Assembly (NCBI RefSeq): GCF_021730615.1
Contig: NZ_JAJLMN010000001.1
Coordinates: 2,429,501-2,493,500 of the forward strand
DNA length: 64,000 nt
Origin: Lichenibacterium dinghuense
GTDB lineage: Bacteria; Pseudomonadota; Alphaproteobacteria; Rhizobiales; Beijerinckiaceae
Direction of reading: 5' to 3'
Positions 1-11,215 of the stretch are shown here, one piece after another. The notes under the pieces were generated by a model that did not search any database, was not told the DNA's origin, and saw only the letters and a list, made by a program, of their open reading frames with translations. The position numbers and the translations under genes were made by a program. Position 1 is the first letter of the stretch, and each line of letters starts with the position of its first letter.

Positions 1-1024
1 GGCTCCGCTTCTCCTCGTCCATCTCGAGCTTCGAGGCCGGGTACCAGCCCTGGAGCACGCCCTTCGACTTCGGCGTGAAGCGGTGGGTGATCAGCTCCGC
101 CGTGAGGTCGAGGTTCGGCGCGCCGCCGAGCTCGCGCGCCGCGGCGGCGAAGAGCGCGGCATAGCCGGCGCGCCAGTCGTCGACCGGCTGGATCGGCGCC
201 ACCGTCAGCCCGACCCTATAACCCGCGCGGGCGAGCTCGCCGAGGGCGCGCAGCCGCTCGGGCAGGGGGCTCGTGCCGCCCTCGAAGCGGATCAGGTGCG
301 CGGCGTTGACCGACATGCGTACGCGCGTGCGCCCGCGGTGGTCGAGGCCGAGCAGCGGCGACACGTCCGCGAACTTGGTGGTGAAGCGGAGCTGCACGGG
401 CGCGTCCCAGCGCCCGAAGAAGCGCACCGCCTCCGACAGCGAGCCCGTGAGGTGCTCGACGCCGAGCGGGTCGGCGTAGCAGGAGGCCTCGAAGGTCGTG
501 CCCTCGCCCGAGCGCTCGGCCGAGGCGCTGGTGATCGTGCCCTTGCCCACGTAGTCGGCGAGGCCGGAAAGGATCTCCTCGACGTTGGCGTAGGCGCGGG
601 TGATCGGCGGCCCCGCCAGCGAGCCCGCGAGGTAGCAGTACTGGCAGTGCGCCGGGCAGCCCTCGGCGAGGTCGAAGCGCCAGTCGGCCGAGGGCGGGAT
701 CGGCTGGAGCCGCCGCTTCGCCGCCGAGGCCACCACCACCGCCATCGTGGCCTTGGCGAGCCGGTAGTCGGCGGCCGCCCCCTCGCCGGAGGTCAGCCCG
801 GTCAGCCGGTCGTTCGGCAGCTCCACCACCTCGGCGCCGAGCGCCGCGGCCCGCTCCGCCATCAGGAGCGCGCGCGGGAAGGCGCGGGCGCTCCGCGTGA
901 CGAGCACGCGCTTCGGCCGCCACAGGCGATGGTGCCGCAGCGGCGGCAGCGCTTCCGGATGGAGCAGGGGCGCCGCGGCGCCGGAGAACAGGTGCGGCGC
1001 CGGGGCGGTCGTGTCGGTGTCCAT
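1..1024 (-). CDS. Spore photoproduct lyase-family radical SAM protein (partial, C-terminus outside window)
   Basis: Reads leftward from an ATG at 1024 and runs off the window start, so the C-terminus is missing. A CPAHCQYC motif gives a CX3CX2C iron-sulfur cluster site at Cys123, Cys127 and Cys130, the arrangement of spore photoproduct lyase rather than the usual radical SAM CX3CX2C-phi-C context alone. The N-terminal part (residues 30-110) matches the SPL-like fold that precedes the radical SAM core. In spore formers the enzyme repairs the spore photoproduct; in a non-sporulating proteobacterium the substrate is unknown. Divergent from the methyltransferase gene with only 75 bp between the starts, so promoters overlap. 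Confidence 0.8.
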   Translation of the reverse strand, partial: MDTDTTAPAPHLFSGAAAPLLHPEALPPLRHHRLWRPKRVLVTRSARAFPRALLMAERAAALGAEVVELPNDRLTGLTSGEGAAADYRLAKATMAVVVASAAKRRLQPIPPSADWRFDLAEGCPAHCQYCYLAGSLAGPPITRAYANVEEILSGLADYVGKGTITSASAERSGEGTTFEASCYADPLGVEHLTGSLSEAVRFFGRWDAPVQLRFTTKFADVSPLLGLDHRGRTRVRMSVNAAHLIRFEGGTSPLPERLRALGELARAGYRVGLTVAPIQPVDDWRAGYAALFAAAARELGGAPNLDLTAELITHRFTPKSKGVLQGWYPASKLEMDEEKRS

Positions 1025-1099
1025 GCGCGCCAACGCGCGAGCGCGGAGGCCGGCGCCGCAGCCCTTTGACGCTCCCGCGCGAGGGGCCATATCGGAGCC

Positions 1100-1984
1100 G
1101 TGACCGACCGACCGCAAGCCCCGACGATCTTCGACCGCGCCCTGATCCGGCGCCGCCTGGCCCGCGCGGCGGCCTCCGGCGCGGAGCACTTCCTGCTCGC
1201 CCGCGCGGCGGAGGACCTCGTCGAGCGCCTGAGCGTGGTCAAGCGCGACTTCCGCCGCGTGCTCGACCTCGGCAGCCCCCGGCCCGACGTGGCGCGGGCG
1301 CTCAGCGCGGCGCGGCCCGAGGCCGAGATCACGCGTTTCGCGCCGCTGCCCGAGGCGCCGGACGCGCGCTGGCGCACGGTGGTCGGCGACGAGGAGCGCC
1401 AGCCCTTCGGCGCCGGCAGCTTCGACCTCGCCGTGTCGTGCCTGTCGCTGCACGCCGTCAACGACCTGCCGGGCGCGCTGGTGCAGGCGCGCCGCGCGCT
1501 CAAGCCCGACGGGCTGTTCCTGTGCTGCCTGCTCGGCGGCAACACCCTGACCGAGCTTCGCTCCGCCCTGTCGGCGGCGGAGAGCGAGGTGTCGGGCGGC
1601 GCGAGCCCGCGCGTGGCGCCCTTCTCGGACCTGCGCGACCTCGGCGGGCTGCTGCAGCGGGCCGGCTTCGCGCTGCCGGTGACCGACGTCGAGCCGCTGG
1701 TGGTGCGCTACCGCGCGCTCGGCCGGCTGTTCACCGACCTGCGCGACATGGGCGCCACCAACGCGCTGGCGCTGCGCCACCGCGGGCCGCTGCCCCGCAC
1801 CGTGCTCGCGCGCGCCGCGGCGGTCTATGCCGAGCGGTTCTCGGACCCGGACGGGCGGCTGCGCGCCACCTTCGACGCCGTGTGGCTGTCCGGCTGGGCC
1901 CCACACGAGAGCCAGCAGAAGCCGCTCAAGCCCGGCTCCGCCAAGGCGTCGCTCGAAGCGGCGCTGCTGAAGGCGCGGGAGTAG
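1100..1984 (+). CDS. Class I SAM-dependent methyltransferase-fold protein, NDUFAF5-like
   Basis: 294 residues from a GTG start. Residues 55-65 (VLDLGSPRPDVARAL) are SAM-binding motif I, but the usual glycine-rich GxGxG is poorly kept. FDLAVSCLSLHAVNDLPGA near residue 115 is motif IV of Methyltransf_11 proteins. The N-terminal IFDRALIRRRLARAA stretch and the overall order match alphaproteobacterial homologues of mitochondrial NDUFAF5, a complex I assembly factor that hydroxylates an arginine of NDUFS7. The bacterial role is inferred only. It faces ptsN tail to tail with 18 bp between the stop codons. Confidence 0.75.
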   Translation: MTDRPQAPTIFDRALIRRRLARAAASGAEHFLLARAAEDLVERLSVVKRDFRRVLDLGSPRPDVARALSAARPEAEITRFAPLPEAPDARWRTVVGDEERQPFGAGSFDLAVSCLSLHAVNDLPGALVQARRALKPDGLFLCCLLGGNTLTELRSALSAAESEVSGGASPRVAPFSDLRDLGGLLQRAGFALPVTDVEPLVVRYRALGRLFTDLRDMGATNALALRHRGPLPRTVLARAAAVYAERFSDPDGRLRATFDAVWLSGWAPHESQQKPLKPGSAKASLEAALLKARE

Positions 1985-2002
1985 GCCGGCTCCGGCGGCC
2001 CC

Positions 2003-2467
2003 TCAGGCCGCGTTGGAGGTCGGCTGCTGGGTCAGCACGCCGTAGAGGCCCGCCGCGTCGCGCGTGGCGCGGAGCTTTGCCACGATGCGCGGCTCGCGCA
2101 GCATGCGGGCGATGCGGGCCAGCGCCTTGAGGTGGTCGGCGCCCGAGGCTTCCGGCGCCACGAGCAGGAAGGCGAGGTCGACCGGCGCGCCGTCGAGCGA
2201 CTCGAACTCAATGGGCCGCTCCAGCCGGGCGAAGACGCCGACGATGCGGTCGCAGTTGACGAGCTTGCCGTGCGGGATCGCGATGCCGTTGCCCACCCCC
2301 GTCGAGCCCAGCCGCTCGCGCTGCAGCACGGCATCGTAGATCTCGCGCGCGCCGAGGCCCGAGATCGCGGATGCGCGCTCGCTCATCTCGTGCAGCGCCG
2401 ACTTCTTGGTGTTCACGCGCAGCGCCGGCAGGATGGCATCGACGGTGATCAGATCGTTGAGCGACAT
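2003..2467 (-). CDS. ptsN: PTS IIA-like nitrogen-regulatory protein PtsN (EIIA-Ntr)
   Basis: 154 residues from the ATG at 2467, the normal length for PtsN. His66 in GIAIPHGKL is the phosphorylated residue of the PTS EIIA type 2 domain that fills the whole protein. PtsN receives phosphate from PtsP/NPr and modulates potassium transport, nitrogen metabolism and stress responses by protein contacts. It follows hpf on the same strand with a 103 bp gap, the usual rpoN-hpf-ptsN order of proteobacteria, although rpoN is not next to it here. A longer reading frame upstream has no family support. Confidence 0.93.
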   Translation of the reverse strand: MSLNDLITVDAILPALRVNTKKSALHEMSERASAISGLGAREIYDAVLQRERLGSTGVGNGIAIPHGKLVNCDRIVGVFARLERPIEFESLDGAPVDLAFLLVAPEASGADHLKALARIARMLREPRIVAKLRATRDAAGLYGVLTQQPTSNAA

Positions 2468-2570
2468 CTCGTCTCGAACCCATAGGCGGCGTGCCGAACA
2501 CGGCAACTTCCGTGCCAGGGGTGCCTCTGACGGCGGCCCGTCGCCGGAGCGGCGGACCGCATAGCACGGG

Positions 2571-3200
2571 TCAGGGGCGCTCGGCCAATCCCCCGGCCGG
2601 CCGGGCGGGGTCGATCCACCCGATATGGCCATCGCTGCGCCGATACACCACGTTGAGCTCGCCCGCGGCGCTCGGGCGGAACATCAGGAGCTGGGCGCCC
2701 GACATGTCGAGCTCCAGAACCGCCGCCGACACCGACAGGGTGCGGACCGCCACGCTCGACTCCGCCACTACGGTGGCGCTGAAGTCCGGCGCCACCTCCT
2801 CGCCCTCCGGGGCCTCCAGCGTGCGGTAGCTGACCCTCGGCGCTTCCGCGGCGTCGTCGGGCTCGGGCGCGGCCGACAGGGTGGCGTCCGGCCGGCCCCG
2901 ATGGGCGCCGCGGTCCTTGAGGCGCCGCTTGTGCCGGCGGAGGCGCTTCTCCAGGCGTTCCACGGCCTGGTTGACCGTGGCGTAGGGGTCGTGGGCGTGG
3001 CCCTCGGACTGGAGCGTGATGCCGGCGGGGAGGTGGAGCACCATGTCGGCGCGGAACGCGGAGCCGTCGGGCTGCAGCGTGACGTGACCCGTGGCCTCGC
3101 GGTCGAAATACTTGGCCAGGGCGCCGCCGACGCGCTCCCGCGCGTGGGCCTGCAGGGACTCGCCGATGTCCAGGTTCTTGCCCGACACGCGCAGCACCAT
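2571..3200 (-). CDS. hpf: Ribosome hibernation-promoting factor, long form (HPF/YfiA family)
   Basis: 209 residues. The N-terminal 100 residues (LRVSGKNLDIGESLQ onward) are the ribosome-binding HPF domain, followed by a charged linker with a KRLRRHKRRLKDR cluster and a C-terminal long-HPF domain ending near DGHIGWIDP that mediates 100S ribosome dimerisation in the family. The ATG at 3200 is chosen because a strong GGAGG lies seven bases upstream; the ATG 21 bp further up would place that ribosome binding site inside the gene. Same strand as ptsN. Confidence 0.93.
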   Translation of the reverse strand: MVLRVSGKNLDIGESLQAHARERVGGALAKYFDREATGHVTLQPDGSAFRADMVLHLPAGITLQSEGHAHDPYATVNQAVERLEKRLRRHKRRLKDRGAHRGRPDATLSAAPEPDDAAEAPRVSYRTLEAPEGEEVAPDFSATVVAESSVAVRTLSVSAAVLELDMSGAQLLMFRPSAAGELNVVYRRSDGHIGWIDPARPAGGLAERP

Positions 3201-3414
3201 GTTCAGCTCCTCCCTCGACACGGACCCGGCCCCTCGTCGAGGGTGCCAGGATGACGCAGTCTACGGCCGGCGCGGACGAATGGTTCCGGCCGGGTCCCGT
3301 GGCCCGCCGGCGCCCCGGCTTGCGGGGGGCAGGCCTCCGCATTACGTCAAGGGCTCCGCCGCGGGCCGGCCCGTCCGGCGCTGGATCCCTCAACCGCCCT
3401 CGGGGCCTCGTCCC

Positions 3415-4434
3415 TTGCCGTTCCCGGATCCCACCCTCCCCGCGCCGCCCGCCGCCCCGCAGGACCTCGCTTCCGCGCTGCGGCTGGCGATCGACGCCGC
3501 GTCCCGCTTCCGGGGCGCCACCGCCCCCAACCCCACCGTCGGCTGCTGCCTCCTCGACGCCGAGGGGCGCGTGGTCGCCCTCGACGCCCACCGCCGCGCC
3601 GGCACGGCCCACGCCGAGGCCGGCGCCATCGCGCAGGCCCGCGCGGCCGGCACGGTCGGCCGCGTCCACACGGTCGTGGTGACGCTGGAGCCCTGCGACC
3701 ACCACGGCCGCACCCCGCCCTGCACGGAAGCGATCCTGTCGACGCCGGCGCGCCGCGTCGTGGTGGGCGCCGTCGACCCCAACCCCGCCGTGGCGGGCGG
3801 CGGGGCCGGGCGGCTCGCCCGCGCCGGCCTCGACGTGCTGATGGCCGACGGCCTCCCCGGCTGCGCGGCGCTCGCGGACGGCTGCCGGGCCCTGATCGCG
3901 CCCTTCGCCAAGCGCGCCACGACGGGGCGCCCCTATGTCACGGTCAAGCAGGCGCTCGATCCCGCGGGCTCGATGATCCCGCCGCCCGGCGCCAAGACCT
4001 TCACCTCCGAGCCGGCGCTGCGCCTCGCCCACGCGCTGCGGCGCCGCGCCGACGCGGTCCTGACCGGCTCCGGCACCGTGCTCGGCGACGATCCCGGCTT
4101 CGACGTGCGCCGCGTGCCCGACCATCCCGGCCGCCGGCGCCAGCTCGCCGTGCTGGACCGCCGCGGCCGCGTGCCCGCCGCCTGGCTGGAGCGCGCGGCC
4201 TCGCGTAACCTCGACGCCTTCAGGAGCGATGACATCGGGACGGCGCTGGACCGGCTCGGCGCGGCCGGCGCCCTGGAGGTGCTGGTCGAGGCCGGGCCCG
4301 CCGTGCTGGAGTCCGTCGCCGCGGCGGGTCTGTGGGACGAGTGGGTGGTGATCCGCAAGGGCCGGGGCGCCGCCCCGGACCGGGCCGAGGTTCGGCGCCG
4401 TGGCGGCGCGGTCGAGACCCTGGAGCTGTCCTGA
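3415..4434 (+). CDS. ribD: RibD: diaminohydroxyphosphoribosylaminopyrimidine deaminase / 5-amino-6-(5-phosphoribosylamino)uracil reductase
   Basis: Second and third steps of riboflavin synthesis. The N-terminal deaminase domain shows the zinc site: His66 and Glu68 in TAHAEAG, Cys94 and Cys103 in EPCDHHGRTPPC. The C-terminal reductase domain starts near residue 165 (RPYVTVKQALDPAG) and keeps LTGSGTVLGDDP, but is shorter and more divergent than E. coli RibD. The TTG at 3415 is chosen since it gives a deaminase N-terminus of family length (339 residues total); there is no clear ribosome binding site, and an ATG at 3280 is possible. The stop overlaps the ribA start by one base (TGATG). Confidence 0.88.
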   Translation: MPFPDPTLPAPPAAPQDLASALRLAIDAASRFRGATAPNPTVGCCLLDAEGRVVALDAHRRAGTAHAEAGAIAQARAAGTVGRVHTVVVTLEPCDHHGRTPPCTEAILSTPARRVVVGAVDPNPAVAGGGAGRLARAGLDVLMADGLPGCAALADGCRALIAPFAKRATTGRPYVTVKQALDPAGSMIPPPGAKTFTSEPALRLAHALRRRADAVLTGSGTVLGDDPGFDVRRVPDHPGRRRQLAVLDRRGRVPAAWLERAASRNLDAFRSDDIGTALDRLGAAGALEVLVEAGPAVLESVAAAGLWDEWVVIRKGRGAAPDRAEVRRRGGAVETLELS

Positions 4435-5530
4435 TGGCCGCGCGGGGGGACGGAGCGTCTATGGTGCGTTGGGACGAGGCGATGGCCGGCCTGCGGGCGG
4501 GCGGATCGGTGGTGCTGGTCGACGAGGCGCGCGAGGGCGCCGCCCACGTGGTCGCCCCGACCCCGCTGGACCTCGACGTGGTCACGCGCGAGGGGCACGG
4601 CCCGCTCACGGCCGCGCTCGACCCGCGGGCGACGCTCGACGCCGGGCCGGGCCGGATCGAGTTCCTGCAGGTGGCCCCCCGCATCGGGGGCGTGCTGCTG
4701 TTCCCCGAGCCCGTCGAGGCGGCGCACGACCTCGTCGCGGCGGCGGGCGCCCCGGGCCCCGCGGTCCTGCGCGCCGCGGCGCTGCGCGGCGGCGTGCTGG
4801 CCGCGGCCGGCGCGCCCGCCGCCTTCGCGGAGCGGCTCGGCCTGCCGCTCGTGTCGATCCAGGACGTTGTGGCGCACAGGCTCGCCCGCGAAACGATCGT
4901 CGAGCGGGTCGCCTCGGCGCAGCTGCCCTCGCTGTATTCCGACGAGCCCCTGGAGGTGCACGCCTTCCGCGGGCTGCTCGACGGCACCGAACACCTGGCG
5001 CTGGTGCGGCGCCCCGGCGGCCCCGCCTCGGGCGCGCCCCTCGGCCCCGAGCCCCTGGTGCGGCTGCACTCGGAATGCCTCACCGGCGACGCGCTGGGCT
5101 CGCTGCGCTGCGACTGCGGCGACCAGCTCCGCCGCGCCCTGAAGCAGATCGGCGACGACCCCCAGGGCGGCGCCGTGGTCTACCTGCGCGGCCAGGAAGG
5201 GCGCGGCATCGGCCTCGCCAACAAGATCCGCGCCTACGCGCTGCAGGAGCGGGGGCTGGACACCGTGGAGGCCAACGCCGAGCTCGGCTTCCCGGCCGAC
5301 ATGCGCGACTACGGCACGGCGGTGCAGATCCTGCGGGAGCTCGGCATCGCGCGGCTGCGGCTGCTGTCCAACAACCCGCGCAAGCGCGCCGCGCTGGAGC
5401 GCTACGGCGTCGTGGTGGCCGAGCGCCGGTCCCTGCGCATCGGCCCGAACCCCCACAACGCGACCTACCTCGAAACCAAGCGCGTCAAGCTGGGGCACGA
5501 CCTCGCGCGCCTGAAGGTCGTTTCGGAACA

Positions 5531-5534
<4 letters not shown>
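4434..5534 (+). CDS. ribA: GTP cyclohydrolase II with degenerate RibB-like N-terminal domain
   Basis: 366 residues. Residues about 200-366 are GTP cyclohydrolase II: zinc ligands Cys215, Cys226 and Cys228 in CLTGDALGSLRCDCG, the GQEGRGIGL loop and the DTVEANAELGF segment. It opens GTP to start riboflavin synthesis. The first 190 residues begin like DHBP synthase (WDEAMAGLRAGGSVVLVDE) but lack that enzyme's acidic DRENEGD motif, so RibB activity is unlikely. Alphaproteobacterial RibA proteins often carry such a domain. It overlaps ribD by one base and the following kinase gene by four (ATGA), so the three genes look co-transcribed. Confidence 0.92.
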
Positions 5535-8050
<2,516 letters not shown>

Positions 8051-8089
8051 GGCGACGAGGCGAGGGGAGCGCGGGCCTGCCCTCCGGAC

Positions 8090-8203
8090 CTGGTCGTCCC
8101 GGCCTGAAGCCGGGAACCAGCGGTGCGGCCGGGCTCGACGGTCGACAGGGGCACCCGGCCGTTCGGCTGGGTCCCGGGTCAAGCCCCGGACGACACCGGG
8201 GAG
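8090..8203. repeat. Pair of inverted REP-like palindromic elements
   Basis: Two imperfect palindromes of about 30 bp, near 8091-8120 and 8166-8197, lie in opposite orientation. The first reads GTCGTCCCGGCCTGAAGCC then GGGAACCAG; the reverse complement of the second reads GTCGTCCGGGGCTTGACCC then GGGACCCAG, matching at most positions. Such CCGGGC-TTGA-CCCGGG palindromes are common intergenic repeats of Rhizobiales. The pair sits between two convergent genes and may form a long stem that ends transcription from both sides. Confidence 0.65.
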
Positions 8204-8231
8204 CGTGGAGCTCCTGCCCTCCCGCGCCGCC

Positions 8232-9140
8232 TCAGAACCGCCAGCGCTGCGCGTTGGCGACGAGGAAGTCGCGCAGCACCTGCACGCGCGCCACGCTCTT
8301 CAGCTCCTCGGGGTAGACGAAGTAGCAGTCGAGTTCCGGCATGTCGACGTTGGGCAGCACCTGTACGAGCGTGCTGTCGGCGTCGGCCAGGTAGTCGGGC
8401 AGCACGCCGATGCCGGCGCCGCTCTGCACGGCGTGGTAGCTCGCGATCATGTTGTTGATCGTCACCGTCGAGGAGCGCAGCGATTTCGCGTCCCGCCCGG
8501 CCGACTGGAGCGAGTTCAGCAGCGACACGAGGTAGTTGGAGGGCGAGCCGCTGTAGCCGATCAGCCGATGCTTGCCGAGGTCGTCGACCGACTTCGGCTG
8601 GCCGTGGCGCTTCAGGTAGCTCGGCGCCGCATAGGCGTGGTAGTGCACGGTGAAGAGCCGCCGCCGGATCAGGTCCGGCTGGGTGGGCTCGCGCAGGCGC
8701 AGCCCGATGTCGGCCTCGCGCATGCCGAGGTCGAGCTCCTCGTCGGTGAGGATCACCTGCAGCTTGATGTCCGGGTAGAGGTCCAGGAATTCGCCGAGGC
8801 GCGGCGACAGCCAGCTCGTGCCCAGCGCGAAGGTGGTGGTGATGCGCAGGTCGCCGTGCGGCTTCTCGCGGCTGTCGGTGAGGTGGCTCCGCACCGCGTC
8901 GAGCTTCAGCATTACGTCCTGGACGGTGCGGAACAGCAGCTCGCCCTGCTCGGTGAGGATGAGCCCGCGGGCGTGGCGGTGGAACAGCGGCGTTTCGAGC
9001 TCGGTCTCGAGCGCGCTGATCTGGCGGCTCACGGCCGACTGGCTGAGGTTCAGGACCTGGCCCGCGTGGGTGAAGGATCCGGCATCGGCGGCCGCCTGGA
9101 AGACCCGCAACTTGTCCCAATCCACCGTCGCCTCCCGCAT
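8232..9140 (-). CDS. LysR-family transcriptional regulator
   Basis: 302 residues from the ATG at 9140. The N-terminal winged helix-turn-helix spans about residues 5-65 (WDKLRVFQAAADAGSFTHA, then LNLSQSAVSRQISALE), followed by the LysR substrate-binding domain to the end. It lies downstream of trxB on the same strand with a 117 bp gap, an arrangement common in Rhizobiales, so redox-linked control is plausible but not shown. The longer upstream reading frame lacks family support. Effector unknown. Confidence 0.88.
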   Translation of the reverse strand: MREATVDWDKLRVFQAAADAGSFTHAGQVLNLSQSAVSRQISALETELETPLFHRHARGLILTEQGELLFRTVQDVMLKLDAVRSHLTDSREKPHGDLRITTTFALGTSWLSPRLGEFLDLYPDIKLQVILTDEELDLGMREADIGLRLREPTQPDLIRRRLFTVHYHAYAAPSYLKRHGQPKSVDDLGKHRLIGYSGSPSNYLVSLLNSLQSAGRDAKSLRSSTVTINNMIASYHAVQSGAGIGVLPDYLADADSTLVQVLPNVDMPELDCYFVYPEELKSVARVQVLRDFLVANAQRWRF

Positions 9141-9257
9141 GGCTGCACCCCCATTGTCGCGCGGCAGGGGGGCGGCGTCGAGGGACGGCAGGGAAAAGAC
9201 TGTCCCATCGGCGGCGGCGGGACGCCACCGCAAATGACGGGCTTGGTGGACGAACCT

Positions 9258-10259
9258 CTACTCCCAGGCCCCGATCATCTGCTCCTCCCGCCGCTCCTCG
9301 GCGCGTGTCGCCGGGTCGGGGGAATGCTCGGCGAGGAACTTCTCCGCCTCCAGCGCCGCCATGCAGCCCATGCCGGCCGCCGTCACGGCTTGGCGGTACA
9401 CCTTGTCCTTGACGTCGCCGGCGGCGAAGAGCCCCGGGATCTCGGTCGCGGTGGAGTCGGGCCGCGTCAGGATGTAGCCCTCGCAGTCGGTCGGCACCTT
9501 GCCGCGGAACACTTCCGTCGCGGGCGAGTGGCCGATGGCGACGAACACGCCGTCGGCGCGCAGCACCGTGGGGGCGCCCGTCAGCGTGTCGCGCAGCCGC
9601 ACACCGGTGACGCGGGCCGGCACCCCCTCGCCCAGGATCTCGTCGACGGCGTGGTTCCACAGCACCTCCACCTTGGGGTGCTTGAACAGGCGCGTCTGCA
9701 GGACCTTCTCGGCGCGCAGGTGGTCGCGCCGGTGCACCAGCGTCACCCGGCTCGCGTGGTGGGTGAGGTAGAGCGCGTCCTCGACGGCGGTGTTGCCGCC
9801 GCCCACCACCACGACCTCCTTGCCGCGGAAGAAGGCGCCGTCGCAAACCGCGCAGCCGCTCACCCCCGCGCCCATGAAGGCGCTCTCGGAGGGGAGGCCC
9901 AGCCACTTCGCCTGGGCGCCGGTGGCGATGATGACCGTGTCGGCGAGGTAGGTGTCGCCGCCGTCGGTCGCGACGCGGAACGGGCGCCGCGACACGTCGA
10001 TGTCGGTGACGAGGTCGAAGACGAGCTTCGCCCCGGCGTGCTCGGCCTGCCGTCCCATCTTCTCGGTGAGGTCGGGCCCGAGGATCGACAGCTCGCCCGG
10101 CCAGTTCTCGACGTCGGTGGTGATGGTGAGCTGGCCGCCGGGCTGCAGGCCCTGGATCACGACGGGGTCGAGCCCGGCGCGGGCCGCGTAGACGGCCGCC
10201 GTGTAGCCGGCCGGCCCGGCCCCGATGATGAGCGTCTTCACGGCGTGGCTGGCGGACAT
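9258..10259 (-). CDS. trxB: Thioredoxin-disulfide reductase
   Basis: 333 residues, an FAD- and NADPH-dependent enzyme that reduces thioredoxin. The FAD-binding GAGPAG motif is at residues 13-18, and the redox pair is Cys136-Ala-Val-Cys139 in SGCAVCDG; the usual bacterial sequence is CATC, so one conserved threonine is valine. A second nucleotide motif (VVGGGNTAVEDA) follows, and the C-terminal GLFAAGDV contacts FAD. Divergent from the oxygenase gene across 211 bp. Confidence 0.95.
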   Translation of the reverse strand: MSASHAVKTLIIGAGPAGYTAAVYAARAGLDPVVIQGLQPGGQLTITTDVENWPGELSILGPDLTEKMGRQAEHAGAKLVFDLVTDIDVSRRPFRVATDGGDTYLADTVIIATGAQAKWLGLPSESAFMGAGVSGCAVCDGAFFRGKEVVVVGGGNTAVEDALYLTHHASRVTLVHRRDHLRAEKVLQTRLFKHPKVEVLWNHAVDEILGEGVPARVTGVRLRDTLTGAPTVLRADGVFVAIGHSPATEVFRGKVPTDCEGYILTRPDSTATEIPGLFAAGDVKDKVYRQAVTAAGMGCMAALEAEKFLAEHSPDPATRAEERREEQMIGAWE

Positions 10260-10470
10260 GGCGGTTCACCGGGGCAGGGGAGGGCGTGCCGCCCGCGCGG
10301 CCGCATGGTGTGCGAGGTATAGGAACCGCCCCGCGGGGTCGCAAGCCGCCGGCGCCCGCGGGGCAGGGATGCGCGCGCGGCCCCGCGCTTGCGGCACCGG
10401 CGCGCCGGTCCTAGTTTGCCGGCCGCTTCATCCCCGGCTGCCCCGCGCGGCCCCACGCGAGACCGAACCC

Positions 10471-11175
10471 ATGGCGTCCAGCACCGCGGCCCAGAGCGCG
10501 ACCCCCTCCCCTGGCGCGAGCGTCGACGACATCAAGGCCGCCGTGCGGGCCAGCATCGCGGCCCGGCAGGGCCACGAGAAGCCCTATCCCTACTTCATCG
10601 TGCAGGACCTGTTCCCCGCCGACGTGGCCAAGGAGCTGGCGACCCTGCCGTTCCGGGCGCCGGGCCTCGACGGCGTGTCGGGCAAGCGCGAGCTGCACAA
10701 CGACACGCGCCGCTACTTCGACGCGGCGACCAACGCCGAGCACCCCGTGATGGGCCGCGTCGCCGAAGCGCTACAGGACCCGGAGATCGTGGGCGCGTTC
10801 GCCCGCGCCTTCGGCGCCCCGCTCGACGGCACCTACCTGCGCCTCGAATACGCGCAGGACGTCGACGGCTTCTGGCTCGAGCCCCACACCGACCTCGGCG
10901 TGAAGAAGTTCACCTGCCTGATCTACCTGTCGGACGGCCCCGGCCACGAGACGCTCGGCACCGACATCTATGCGTCCAAGACCGAGCACGTCGGCGCGCC
11001 GCCCTTCACGCCGAACTCGGCCATGATCTTCGTGCCGGGCTCCGACACCTGGCACGGCTTCGAGAAGCGGCCCATCGAGGGCGTGCGCCGCTCCGTGATC
11101 CTGAACTACGTCACCGACGAGTGGCGCGCCCGCGAGCAGCTGTCCTACCCCGAGGCGCCCGTCCGCGCGGCCTGA
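10471..11175 (+). CDS. 2-oxoglutarate/Fe(II)-dependent oxygenase-like protein
   Basis: 234 residues with a double-stranded beta-helix oxygenase signature. His139 and Asp141 (EPHTDLG) and His195 (DTWHGF) would bind iron, and Arg206 in GVRRSVILNYV would bind 2-oxoglutarate. No signal peptide, so probably cytoplasmic. Substrate unknown; prolyl hydroxylase-like and sugar-modifying relatives share this layout. The start at 10471 removes a low-complexity upstream extension. Its right neighbour is convergent. Confidence 0.75.
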   Translation: MASSTAAQSATPSPGASVDDIKAAVRASIAARQGHEKPYPYFIVQDLFPADVAKELATLPFRAPGLDGVSGKRELHNDTRRYFDAATNAEHPVMGRVAEALQDPEIVGAFARAFGAPLDGTYLRLEYAQDVDGFWLEPHTDLGVKKFTCLIYLSDGPGHETLGTDIYASKTEHVGAPPFTPNSAMIFVPGSDTWHGFEKRPIEGVRRSVILNYVTDEWRAREQLSYPEAPVRAA

Positions 11176-11215
11176 CGCGTCTGACCTTCTCCCCTCCGGG
11201 GAGAAGGGCGCTCTC

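Noticed and set aside
83-1069. Long plus-strand reading frame across the SPL gene
   Set aside because: It has Arg/Ala/Gly-rich sequence with no family match, as expected opposite a GC-rich gene; the minus-strand SPL gene explains the DNA.
3201-3414. FMN riboswitch upstream of ribD
   Set aside because: None of the conserved RFN-element blocks such as AGGGTGAAAT-like sequence is present.
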